Positions 34,611-41,944 of a stretch of DNA of 64,000 bases are shown in pieces (position 1 is the stretch's first letter; every line of letters starts with the position of its first letter). The DNA comes from Pseudomonas sp. JM0905a. Lineage in GTDB: Bacteria > Pseudomonadota > Gammaproteobacteria > Pseudomonadales > Pseudomonadaceae. The notes beneath the pieces are model-generated. The model saw only the letters and a list, made by a program, of their open reading frames with translations. It made no database searches and was not told the DNA's origin. The position numbers and the translations under genes are program-made. The stretch is taken from positions 310,001 to 374,000 of the forward strand of contig NZ_JACXBU010000005.1 of assembly GCF_014700075.1 (NCBI RefSeq), given 5' to 3'.

Positions 34611-35537
34611 TCAGGCAATCGGCGGCAGCACGATCTCGTCACTGCGCGTCACCCCGGCGGTCAGTGCCCGGCACTGATCGAGGAATTCGCGCATGGCTGC
34701 CGTCTGGTACTTCTGCCGGTGCCAGATGAAATAGAACTGCCGGCGCAGGTCGATGCCCGGAGTTTCCACCGGCACCAGACTGCCGCGACGGAAGGCGTCG
34801 CGCAGTGCCAACCGCGAGATACAGCTGATGCCGAGGCCCGATTCCACCGCGCGCTTGATCGCTTCGGTGTGCTCCAGTTCCAGGCGGACGTTCAGTTGGG
34901 TCGGGTGGTGGCGCATAGCCTGATCGAAGGTCAGGCGGGTGCCGGAGCCTTTTTCCCGGAGAATCCATGCTTCGCGGCTCAGCTCCGCCAGGCTCGCCTG
35001 ACCCTTGGCAGCCAGCGGGTGCTGCGGTGCACAGAACACCACCAGCTCATCCTCCACCCAGGGCAGTACTTCGATATCCGGGTGCTGGCAGTCGCCTTCG
35101 ATTAGACCCAGATCAAGTTCGTAGAGGGCGATCTGCTGGACGATATTCGCCGTGTTCTGCACATGTAGGCTCACTTGGCATTCCGGGTGGCGCTGCATGA
35201 AGGAGCCGATCAGCAGAGTGGCCAGGTAGTTGCCCACCGTGAGGGTGGCGCCAACGTCGAGGGAGCCGAAGCCTGTCTTGCCATTGAGCAGGTCCTCGAT
35301 CTCGCGGGCCTGGTCCAGCAGGGCCACTGCCTGAGGCAGCAACTGGCGGCCCAAGGCGTTGAGGCTGAGGCGCTTGCCGGCACGGTCGAACAGCTGGCAG
35401 CCCGACTGCCGCTCCAGTTCCGTTACGGAAGTGCTGGCGGCCGACTGCGACAGGGCAAGCTGCTGGGCCGCGCGGGAAACGCTCTCCTGCTGGGCGACGG
35501 CGACGAATACCTGGAGCTGACGGAGAGTAAATCGCAT
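34611..35537 (-). CDS. finR: LysR-family regulator FinR
   Basis: 308 aa: N-terminal HTH (MRFTLRQLQVFVAVAQQESV) and a C-terminal effector domain. It diverges from fpr, the arrangement in which FinR activates fprA under superoxide and other stress in P. putida and P. aeruginosa. The start codon touches the candidate operator and has no Shine-Dalgarno, so binding could also affect its own expression. It is convergent with dgkA with a 3-base gap. Confidence 0.85.
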   Translation of the reverse strand: MRFTLRQLQVFVAVAQQESVSRAAQQLALSQSAASTSVTELERQSGCQLFDRAGKRLSLNALGRQLLPQAVALLDQAREIEDLLNGKTGFGSLDVGATLTVGNYLATLLIGSFMQRHPECQVSLHVQNTANIVQQIALYELDLGLIEGDCQHPDIEVLPWVEDELVVFCAPQHPLAAKGQASLAELSREAWILREKGSGTRLTFDQAMRHHPTQLNVRLELEHTEAIKRAVESGLGISCISRLALRDAFRRGSLVPVETPGIDLRRQFYFIWHRQKYQTAAMREFLDQCRALTAGVTRSDEIVLPPIA

Positions 35538-35568
35538 ATCTATATAACCGATAACCTATATCTTGATA
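35537..35568. promoter_or_regulatory. Candidate FinR operator
   Basis: TATC-N9-GATA (35537-35553) is followed by a second TATC-TT-GATA (35559-35568). The first has LysR-like spacing. The AT-rich block begins at the first base of finR and lies about 100 bases before fpr, fitting control of both divergent genes. Confidence 0.5.
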
Positions 35569-35665
35569 ATCCAGTTAACAGATATTGTGGTGGTCATTAC
35601 AATGTCGCGCAATTGCGCCTCTTCCTGAGCGGCGCTGGCGACTTCAAATTTTCGGAGCCCCGTAA

Positions 35666-36445
35666 ATGAGCAACATGAACTCGGAGCGCATTCTCAGCGT
35701 TCATCACTGGAACGACACGCTGTTCAGCTTCAAGTGCACCCGTGATCCGGGCCTGCGCTTCGAGAACGGCCAGTTCGTCATGATCGGCCTGCAACAGGCC
35801 AGCGGTCGTCCGCTGATGCGCGCCTATTCCATCGCCAGCCCGAACTGGGAAGAGCACCTGGAGTTCTTCAGCATCAAGGTGCCGGATGGTCCGCTGACCT
35901 CCCAGCTGCAGCACCTGAAGGAAGGCGACGAGATCATCATCAGCAAGAAGCCCACCGGCACGCTGGTGCTCGACGACCTGAACCCGGGCAAGCACCTGTA
36001 CCTGCTGAGCACCGGCACCGGCCTCGCGCCCTTCATGAGTGTGATCCAGGACCCGGAAACCTACGAGCGCTTCGAGAAGGTGATCCTGGTCCACGGCGTG
36101 CGCTACGTGAACGAAGTCGCCTACCGCGAGTTCATCACCGAGCATCTGCCGCAGAACGAGTTCTTCGGCGAAGCCGTCAAGGACAAGCTGATTTACTACC
36201 CCACCGTGACTCGCGAGCCGTTCGAGAACCAGGGCCGCCTGACCGACCTGATGCGCAGTGGCAAGCTGTTCGAAGACATCGGCCTGCCGCCGATCAACCC
36301 GCAGGACGACCGCGCCATGATCTGCGGCAGCCCGAGCATGCTCGACGAGACCAGCGAGGTCCTCGACAGCTTCGGCCTGAAGATCTCCCCGCGCATGCGT
36401 GAGCCGGGCGACTACCTGATCGAGCGCGCCTTCGTCGAGAAGTAA
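35666..36445 (+). CDS. fpr: Ferredoxin/flavodoxin-NADP+ reductase
   Basis: FAD enzyme moving electrons between NADPH and ferredoxin or flavodoxin, active in oxidative-stress and iron metabolism. The 259 aa are almost identical in layout to P. aeruginosa Fpr. FAD-binding RAYSIAS is at 52-58. The NADPH loop STGTGLAPFMS begins near 115, and MICGSPSM is near the end. The C-terminus ERAFVEK is the short type typical of subclass I bacterial FPRs. A palindromic terminator follows. Confidence 0.96.
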   Translation: MSNMNSERILSVHHWNDTLFSFKCTRDPGLRFENGQFVMIGLQQASGRPLMRAYSIASPNWEEHLEFFSIKVPDGPLTSQLQHLKEGDEIIISKKPTGTLVLDDLNPGKHLYLLSTGTGLAPFMSVIQDPETYERFEKVILVHGVRYVNEVAYREFITEHLPQNEFFGEAVKDKLIYYPTVTREPFENQGRLTDLMRSGKLFEDIGLPPINPQDDRAMICGSPSMLDETSEVLDSFGLKISPRMREPGDYLIERAFVEK

Positions 36446-36462
36446 CGTCAGCGTTACAAGGC

Positions 36463-36486
36463 AAAGCCCGCCAATTGGCGGGCTTT
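36463..36486. terminator. Bidirectional terminator between fpr and VOC gene
   Basis: AAAGCCCGCCAA (36463-36474) and TTGGCGGGCTTT (36475-36486) form a 24-base perfect palindrome, 17 bases after fpr and 14 bases beyond the convergent minus-strand gene. Confidence 0.85.
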
Positions 36487-36500
36487 GTCGTTTCCGGGGA

Positions 36501-36914
36501 TCAGACCGGGGAGCTGAAACGCTGTCCGGAGATGGCCGGGTGGTAGATCGGCTGGATCTTGTTCCCGGCCGGGTCCAGCACATGGAAACTGTGGGCGCCG
36601 TCGCCATGGGCGAAGGGGCGGTCGAGCATGGTCACGCCCTTGGCTTTGAGGTACTGGTACCAGGCTTCCAGCTCTTCCAGGCTGTCCACCACGAAGCCGT
36701 AATGGTCCACCGCCTGCAGGCCGCTGGCGGATGCGAAGGCGCGGCCGAGGGACAGATTGTCATTACCGCAGGTGAGGTAGACGAGGTCCTCGTTCGCGCG
36801 ATTGAGGACTTCCATGCCCAGCACGTCCACGTAGAAGCGTTCGCACTCCTCCAGATTGGGTACGACGATGGCGATATGGCGCAGGCCGTTGAGGCGACTC
36901 GGGCGAGTGGGCAT
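36501..36914 (-). CDS. VOC-superfamily (glyoxalase/dioxygenase-like) protein
   Basis: 137 aa with paired beta-alpha-beta-beta-beta modules: LRHIAIVVPNLEECERFYVD carries the first likely metal-binding His, VDHYGFVVDSLEELEAWY the second, and HSFHVLDPAGNKIQ the usual C-terminal edge. It is probably a metal-dependent lyase or extradiol dioxygenase. The substrate is unknown. It diverges from a small ABM-type monooxygenase across a 60-base gap with a GntR-like palindrome, suggesting a shared catabolic role. Confidence 0.8.
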   Translation of the reverse strand: MPTRPSRLNGLRHIAIVVPNLEECERFYVDVLGMEVLNRANEDLVYLTCGNDNLSLGRAFASASGLQAVDHYGFVVDSLEELEAWYQYLKAKGVTMLDRPFAHGDGAHSFHVLDPAGNKIQPIYHPAISGQRFSSPV

Positions 36915-36930
36915 TTCTTTGACTCCATTT

Positions 36931-36940
36931 TTGTATACAA
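36931..36940. promoter_or_regulatory. TTGTATACAA palindrome, candidate GntR-type operator
   Basis: A perfect 10-bp palindrome sits in the 60-base AT-rich gap between the divergent VOC and ABM genes. TTGTATACAA-like sequences are common operators of FadR-subfamily GntR repressors. No GntR gene is in the window. Confidence 0.45.
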
Positions 36941-36974
36941 TTTTATGGAAATATAAGACAAAACGGAGTTAAAC

Positions 36975-37277
36975 GTGTACTGCCTTCTTCTCAAGACCCG
37001 CCTGCGCCCCGGTAGCCTGGACGCTTTCATGGACGCCATGCGCGTCAACGCCGCCGCTTCAGTGCGCGACGAACCCGGTTGCCTGGTGTTCGATGTGCTG
37101 CAGGATCGCAGCGATCCCGATCTGGTCTGGCTCTATGAGGTCTACACCGACGAAGCCGCCTTCGAGGCGCACATGCGGACTCCGCACTTCCTCGCCAGCC
37201 GCCCCCTGGTAGACCCGCTGATCCTCGAGCAGGATTGCATCGAGGCAGACTCTCTGGTGCTCAACCCGTCCCGCTGA
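36975..37277 (+). CDS. Antibiotic biosynthesis monooxygenase (ABM) domain protein
   Basis: 100 aa, single ferredoxin-like ABM domain: YCLLLKTRLRPGSLDAFMDA at the N-terminus, EPGCLVFDVLQDRSDPDLVW and EVYTDEAAFEAHMRTPHF, the conserved signature. Such proteins are cofactor-free quinol or similar monooxygenases, or LsrG-like isomerases. Start GTG at 36975 with CGGAG 6 bases upstream. Pairs with the divergent VOC gene. The exact reaction is unknown. Confidence 0.82.
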   Translation: MYCLLLKTRLRPGSLDAFMDAMRVNAAASVRDEPGCLVFDVLQDRSDPDLVWLYEVYTDEAAFEAHMRTPHFLASRPLVDPLILEQDCIEADSLVLNPSR

Positions 37278-37322
37278 CCAGCGGCTGTGGGAGATTCCAT
37301 GTCACTCAGCCGCAGCGGACCC

Positions 37323-37422
37323 GTAGGTTGGTCCGAGCTGGCGAGGCCCAACGTGGTCAGGAACAGGCACTGCAGCGTTGGGTTTCGCTGTGCTCTAGCG
37401 GAACGCTGCCCACAACAACCTG
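37323..37422. repeat. GTAGGTTGG...CAACCTG intergenic repeat, copy A
   Basis: Starts GTAGGTTGGTCCGAGC and ends AACAACCTG. An inner GGCCCAACG is mirrored by CGTTGGGTT. The same type occurs after relA at 63617-63684. It fills most of the gap between the ABM gene and trmO. This copy has a longer, degraded middle. Confidence 0.65.
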
Positions 37423-37438
37423 TGAAAGACTCCTCAAC

Positions 37439-38131
37439 TCAGCCCCTTGCAATCTCCAGCACGCGAATCCGCCCCGGTTCGGGGTAATGCCAGCGCACGT
37501 CCACGTCCCACAGGCGGGCGCCGTAGCGGCGTTCGGGCTCGGGCTTCTGGTAGGCCGGACGCGGGTCCTGGGCCAGGCACTGCTCCACCAGTTCGGCCAG
37601 GGGTTCGCCCAGGCGCTGGCCGTGTTCGCGGGCCTGGAGGAGGGCGCTTGGCTCCCATTCCACTGGAATGAGTTCCGGCGCCGCGTCGGCGATGGCGTTC
37701 AGCGCGCCTTCCTGACGGTCGGCGTAGGGCACGTAGGGTTTGATATCCACGACCGGTGTGCCGTCCAGCAGGTCGATGCCGGAGAGCCAGAGCCGACCTG
37801 CTTCGACTTTCTCCAGTTTCACCACCGACTGGCCAATGCCGTTGGGGCGGTGGGTGGAGCGGCTGGCGAAGACGCCAATGGACTGGTTGCCGCCCAGGCG
37901 CGGCGGGCGCACCTTCAGCCGCGGCTTTTCTTCCAGGGCCTGGTGGAACAGGAACAGCAGCCAGACATGGCTGACCTGTTCCAGTCCGGCGACGGCATCT
38001 CCGGTATCGAATGGCGGCACCAGCTCCAGCACGCCACGGGCGGCGGGCGCCAGGTGCGGCTGGCGGGGAATGGCGAATTTTTCCTTGAAGCAGGAGCGGA
38101 TATAACCGACCGGGGAAATGCTGTGCTGCAT
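37439..38131 (-). CDS. trmO: tRNA (N6-threonylcarbamoyladenosine(37)-N6)-methyltransferase TrmO
   Basis: Methylates t6A37 to m6t6A37 in tRNA-Thr. 230 aa. The N-terminal TsaA/TrmO beta-barrel contains the SAM-binding signature RSTHRPNGIGQSVVKL and LLDGTPVVDIKPYVPYAD. The C-terminal domain ends RVLEIARG. The start MQHSISPVGYIRSCFKEKFA is canonical. A small exported protein is encoded one base upstream, so the two are probably co-transcribed. Confidence 0.93.
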   Translation of the reverse strand: MQHSISPVGYIRSCFKEKFAIPRQPHLAPAARGVLELVPPFDTGDAVAGLEQVSHVWLLFLFHQALEEKPRLKVRPPRLGGNQSIGVFASRSTHRPNGIGQSVVKLEKVEAGRLWLSGIDLLDGTPVVDIKPYVPYADRQEGALNAIADAAPELIPVEWEPSALLQAREHGQRLGEPLAELVEQCLAQDPRPAYQKPEPERRYGARLWDVDVRWHYPEPGRIRVLEIARG

Positions 38132-38132
38132 G

Positions 38133-38318
38133 TCAGTAGGGCACGCGGCAGCCAGCGTCGCGGAAGGGCCCGCCCAGGCGCTGCCAGCCTTCGCCGGGCG
38201 TGGTCTGGGCGCAGGTCAGCGCGCCATCCAGCTTGCTCTGCCAGATGAAGAAGGGCGCCGGCGCAGCGAAGCTCGGGGCGACAAGGGTGAGCAGAAGAGT
38301 GAGGAGGGCGAGGCGCAT
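38133..38318 (-). CDS. Small exported protein of unknown function, upstream of trmO
   Basis: 61 aa. A clear signal peptide (MRLALLTLLLTLVAPSFAA) leaves a mature peptide of about 42 residues beginning APAPFFIWQSKLDG, with two cysteines (LTCAQTT, DAGCRVPY) and Trp/Gly-rich GEGWQRLGGPFRDAGC. One disulfide in the periplasm is likely. I recall similar short genes beside trmO in other pseudomonads but no function. It is probably too well built (signal, spacing, codon use) to be spurious. Confidence 0.7.
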   Translation of the reverse strand: MRLALLTLLLTLVAPSFAAPAPFFIWQSKLDGALTCAQTTPGEGWQRLGGPFRDAGCRVPY

Positions 38319-38382
38319 GGGGTATTTCCGCTGAGGTGCGCGGCTACCCTAGCGCCGCGCCGGGCGCCGCGCAATAGACCGG

Positions 38383-39153
38383 TTACAGGTGGAAACCGCC
38401 GTCGATGGGGATCACGTTACCGGTCATGTAAGCCCCCGCCGTGCTGGCGAGGCTGATGGCCAGCGCAGCCATTTCCTCGCCCCGGCCCCAGCGCTTCATC
38501 GGGATCAGCGCCGTATCGCGGGCCATGGCGTCGGGGTCATTGGCGATGAAGCGGGTCATCTTGCTGGGGAAGCGGCCGGGGGCGATCACGTTGACATTGA
38601 TGTGCTCGGCCACCAGTTCCCGCGCCAGCATCCTTGAGAGCTGGTGCAGCGCTGCCTTGCTCGGCCCGTACGCGTAGGCCTCTTCGCCATGGGAGGTGAT
38701 CCCGGCGACCGAGCCGATGTTGATTACCCGCGCCGGGCTGGCTTCGCTACCGGCCTTGCGCAGCAGCGGCAGCAGTTGCTGGATGCAGCTGAACACCGAG
38801 GTGACGTTGAGCTGCATGACCTTTTCCCAGCCCTTCACCGGATAGCTTTCCAGCGGGGCGCCCCAGGTGGTGCCGGCATTGTTCACCAGGATATCCAGCT
38901 GTTCGATGCGCTGCGCCAGCACATCGGCCAGCGCCCTGGCGCCTTCTTCGCTGGAGAGGTCCGCGGCAAGGCCATGGCATTCGCCAAAGGCGGAGAGCTC
39001 GGCCGCGGTTTCGTGGCACGCCTCGGAATCACGGGCGCAGATGAAAACGCGCGCGCCGGCTTCGAGGAGGCCCTGGGCGATCATCCGACCGATTCCACGT
39101 GTACCACCGGTGACCAGGGCGGTGCGGCCCTGAAGGCTGAAATAAGGATGCAT
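38383..39153 (-). CDS. rhlG: RhlG, NADPH-dependent beta-ketoacyl reductase (SDR family)
   Basis: 256 aa, closely resembling P. aeruginosa RhlG from MHPYFSLQGRTALVTGGTRG to NVIPIDGGFHL. The cofactor motif TGGTRGIG is at 15-22, NNAG follows, then the catalytic Ser (INIGSVAG) and YxxxK (YGPSK). RhlG reduces beta-ketoacyl substrates and was linked to rhamnolipid/PHA precursor supply; its essential role in rhamnolipids is disputed. rhlAB are not in the window. Confidence 0.9.
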   Translation of the reverse strand: MHPYFSLQGRTALVTGGTRGIGRMIAQGLLEAGARVFICARDSEACHETAAELSAFGECHGLAADLSSEEGARALADVLAQRIEQLDILVNNAGTTWGAPLESYPVKGWEKVMQLNVTSVFSCIQQLLPLLRKAGSEASPARVINIGSVAGITSHGEEAYAYGPSKAALHQLSRMLARELVAEHINVNVIAPGRFPSKMTRFIANDPDAMARDTALIPMKRWGRGEEMAALAISLASTAGAYMTGNVIPIDGGFHL

Positions 39154-39248
39154 GGCGAACCTCGCGACTGTGCCTGGAAAGGCCCATACCCTAGCCCCGG
39201 TGTGGCCGGGGCGGGGGCATTATCGAGGCGCGGAATGCATGGGCATTG

Positions 39249-39890
39249 TCAGGCGGGGGCAGCCTGGACGGCGGCCAGCTCGGCGTCTTTGGCCAGGGCA
39301 CGGGTGTAGGCAGGGCGTTCGATGAAGCGGGCGATGTACGCCTTGATTTCCGGCACTTCCGGGATCAGCCCGAACTGGGTTGTCCAGTTCAGCGCGCTGC
39401 CCCAGAGCACGTCGGCGGCGGTGAACTGTTCGCCGAGCAGCCAGGGCCCTTGCTTGAGCTGGCCAACCAGGGTCTTCATCACGCTGTCGAAATCGCCGTA
39501 GGGTGAGCGCGCTTCCGGAATCGGCTCGCGATTCTGCACCCGGTCCACCACGGCCGGTTCGAAGCAGGAACCGTAGAACACCATCCACCGCAGGTAGGGG
39601 CCGCGCAACGGGTCGCCCAGGGGCGGTGCCAGTTTGGCCTCGGGGTAGAGATCGGCGAGGTAGAGGTAGACCGATACCTGCTCGGTGACCACCGCGTCGC
39701 CGTGGGTGATGGTGGGGACCTTGCCCATGGGGTTGATGGCGAGGAACTCGGGTTTGCGCTGCTCGCCGAGCTTCATGTTCATCACATGCAGCTTGAAGTC
39801 CGCGCCGAGCTCTTCCAGCAGCGTCAGGGCGCCGGTGGAGCGGGTGTAGGGGCAGTGGTAGAGGGTTACCTGGCGGTTCTGGTCGGTCAT
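39249..39890 (-). CDS. Glutathione S-transferase family protein
   Basis: 213 aa. The N-terminal thioredoxin-like domain has YHCPYTRSTGALTLLEELG (likely Ser/Cys glutathione site), then the cis-Pro segment MGKVPTI and VTEQVSVYLYLADLYPEA. The alpha-helical C-terminal domain carries LLGEQFTAADVLWGSALNW, the folding-module motif. The substrate is unknown. Single-gene unit between rhlG and the DCC protein, on the same strand. Confidence 0.9.
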   Translation of the reverse strand: MTDQNRQVTLYHCPYTRSTGALTLLEELGADFKLHVMNMKLGEQRKPEFLAINPMGKVPTITHGDAVVTEQVSVYLYLADLYPEAKLAPPLGDPLRGPYLRWMVFYGSCFEPAVVDRVQNREPIPEARSPYGDFDSVMKTLVGQLKQGPWLLGEQFTAADVLWGSALNWTTQFGLIPEVPEIKAYIARFIERPAYTRALAKDAELAAVQAAPA

Positions 39891-39939
39891 TGTTGTGATT
39901 CCGCTTGGGACATGGATGCTGCGAGTCTAGACGCAGCCT

Positions 39940-40290
39940 CTAGAGCCTGCCGTCCCGCCTCAAGCGGCGCAGAACCCAGCGGCGGTAGACCAGTGACAGG
40001 AGAGGTCTTATCAGTGGCAGCCCGATTAGCCAGGCCATCGGAGCCATCCTGGGGACCCGCGCAAGCAGGAGGATGTAGGCGTCCAGTTCGCGATGGATTT
40101 GGCCGGCTTCGTCCTGGACGTGGAGTTCGGTCAGGGCGAGGTAGGGGTCGATGCCCAGGGCGCGCAACTCGTCGTCACGGCCGGTGATGTCGATCCAATC
40201 CACACCGTCGGCAGCGCGGGGGAGGGATTCGTACCAGCGGCGGTCGGCGATGCAGCGCGGACAGGCGCCGTCGTAGAAGACCTTGAGCAT
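39940..40290 (-). CDS. DCC-family (DUF393) thiol-disulfide oxidoreductase-like protein
   Basis: 116 aa. The family-naming start FYDGACPRC gives a redox CxxC at 10-13. The conserved ALTELHVQDEAGQIHRELDA and a C-terminal hydrophobic stretch followed by Arg-rich YRRWVLRRLRRDGRL are typical. A role in thiol-disulfide exchange is predicted from fold only. In P. aeruginosa the corresponding gene lies next to rimO, as here. Confidence 0.85.
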   Translation of the reverse strand: MLKVFYDGACPRCIADRRWYESLPRAADGVDWIDITGRDDELRALGIDPYLALTELHVQDEAGQIHRELDAYILLLARVPRMAPMAWLIGLPLIRPLLSLVYRRWVLRRLRRDGRL

Positions 40291-40307
40291 GGTGGGGCTC
40301 TGTTGTG

Positions 40308-40338
40308 ATGGGTATCGCTGCGCTCAACCACATCCTAC
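40308..40338. repeat. Half copy of the GTAGGATG...CGATACCCATC repeat
   Basis: On the minus strand it reads GTAGGATGTGGTTGAGCGCA followed by GCGATACCCATC, a form very common between genes in pseudomonads and Azotobacter. It lies between the DCC gene and rimO. No second arm is present. Confidence 0.6.
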
Positions 40339-40369
40339 GACTAAGCGGTCGCATGAGTTTGCCCAAAAG

Positions 40370-40394
40370 AAAAAAGCCCCGCATCAGCGGGGCT
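40370..40394 (-). terminator. Terminator of rimO
   Basis: AGCCCCGC (40375-40382) pairs with GCGGGGCT (40387-40394), loop ATCA. On the minus strand the stem is followed by a T run, 20 bases after the rimO stop. Confidence 0.88.
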
Positions 40395-40413
40395 CTTCCA
40401 TTCAACTATCGGC

Positions 40414-41736
40414 TCAGACCAGCTCGGCCCACATGTCGTATTCGTCGGCATCGACGATGCGCACGCGCACTTTGTCGCCCGGCTTCACACTGGTGGACTC
40501 GATGAACACGCTGCCGTCGATTTCCGGCGCGTCCGCCCAGGAACGGGCCACGGCGCCTTCGTCGTCCACTTCGTCGATCAGCACGTCCATCTCGCGGCCG
40601 ATCTTCAGTTGCAGGCGGGCGGTGGAGATGGCCTGCTGGTGGGCCATGAAACGCTCCCAGCGGTCCTGTTTCACGTCGTCCGGCACCAGCTCCAGGCCCA
40701 GGTCGTTGGCCGGGGCGCCTTCCACCGGGGAGTACTGGAAGCAGCCAACGCGGTCGAGCTGGGCTTCGGTCAGCCAGTCCAGCAGGTACTGGAAGTCTTC
40801 CTCGGTCTCGCCGGGGAAACCGACGATGAAGGTGGAACGGATGGTCAGGTCCGGGCAGATCTCGCGCCATTTCTTGATGCGGGCCAGGGTCTTGTCCTCG
40901 AAGGCCGGGCGCTTCATTGACTTGAGCACCTTCGGGCTGGCGTGCTGGAAGGGGATGTCCAGGTAGGGCAGAAGCTTGCCTTCGGCCATCAGCGGGATCA
41001 CGTCGTCCACGTTGGGGTACGGGTAGACGTAGTGCAGGCGCACCCACACGCCCATGGCGGAGAGGGCCTCGCACAGTTCCAGCATGCGGGTCTTCACCGG
41101 CTGGCCGTTCCAGAAGTCCAGCTTGTACTTGAGGTCGACGCCGTAGGCGCTGGTGTCCTGGGAGATCACCAGCAGCTCCTTGACGCCGGCCTTGACCAGG
41201 CGCTCGGCTTCGGAGAGCACGTCGCCCACCGGGCGGCTGACCAGCTTGCCGCGCATGGAGGGGATGATGCAGAAGCTGCAGCTGTGGTTGCAGCCTTCGG
41301 AAATCTTCAGGTAGGCGTAGTGACGCGGGGTCAGCTTGATGCCTTGCGGCGGAACCAGGTCGACGAAGGGGTCGTGGTCGGCCTTGGGAGGAATCACTTC
41401 GTGAACGGCGTTCACCACCTGCTCGTACTGCTGCGGGCCGGTCACGGCCAGCACGCTAGGGTGTACGTCGCGGATGGAGTCTTCGGAAACGCCCATGCAG
41501 CCGGTAACGATCACCTTGCCGTTCTCGGCGATGGCTTCACCGATGGCGTCCAGGGACTCGGCCTTGGCGCTGTCGATGAAACCGCAGGTGTTGACCACGA
41601 CCACGTCGGCATCCTGGTAGGTCGGTACGATTTCGTAGCCTTCCATGCGCAGCTGGGTAAGGATGCGTTCGGAGTCGACGGTGGCCTTCGGGCAACCCAG
41701 GCTGACGAATCCGACTTTGGGGGTGGCGGTGGACAT
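40414..41736 (-). CDS. rimO: Ribosomal protein uS12 methylthiotransferase RimO
   Basis: Radical-SAM enzyme that methylthiolates Asp88/89 of ribosomal protein S12. 440 aa. The auxiliary [4Fe-4S] cysteines are Cys15, Cys51 and Cys80 in the N-terminal domain. The radical-SAM cluster is Cys149, Cys153 and Cys156 (GCNHSCSFC). A C-terminal TRAM domain ([20 protein letters not shown]) binds the substrate. It diverges from kup across a 208-base gap. Confidence 0.96.
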   Translation of the reverse strand: MSTATPKVGFVSLGCPKATVDSERILTQLRMEGYEIVPTYQDADVVVVNTCGFIDSAKAESLDAIGEAIAENGKVIVTGCMGVSEDSIRDVHPSVLAVTGPQQYEQVVNAVHEVIPPKADHDPFVDLVPPQGIKLTPRHYAYLKISEGCNHSCSFCIIPSMRGKLVSRPVGDVLSEAERLVKAGVKELLVISQDTSAYGVDLKYKLDFWNGQPVKTRMLELCEALSAMGVWVRLHYVYPYPNVDDVIPLMAEGKLLPYLDIPFQHASPKVLKSMKRPAFEDKTLARIKKWREICPDLTIRSTFIVGFPGETEEDFQYLLDWLTEAQLDRVGCFQYSPVEGAPANDLGLELVPDDVKQDRWERFMAHQQAISTARLQLKIGREMDVLIDEVDDEGAVARSWADAPEIDGSVFIESTSVKPGDKVRVRIVDADEYDMWAELV

Positions 41737-41944
41737 TGCGGCTAACCTCGATGGGCGCTCGGGAGGGCGCCTCTGATCAAAAAGTGCGCAATTCTAGCGG
41801 CAGGCGTCAGCCATTTCCACCCTCATCTGTTGTCATTTCGCAGCTAGCCTGTAGGAAGCTGGCGGAGCAGACGCAGGATGCTTCTCGTTGCCAGGAAGGC
41901 CTATCAGACGATGCGCACCAACAGTCATCAGCAGGAAGGTTCAG

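Noticed and set aside
41737-41944. Riboswitch in the rimO-kup gap
   Set aside because: Looked for a c-di-AMP-type or other structured leader before kup; only weak, scattered pairings were seen and that riboswitch class is not expected in Pseudomonas.
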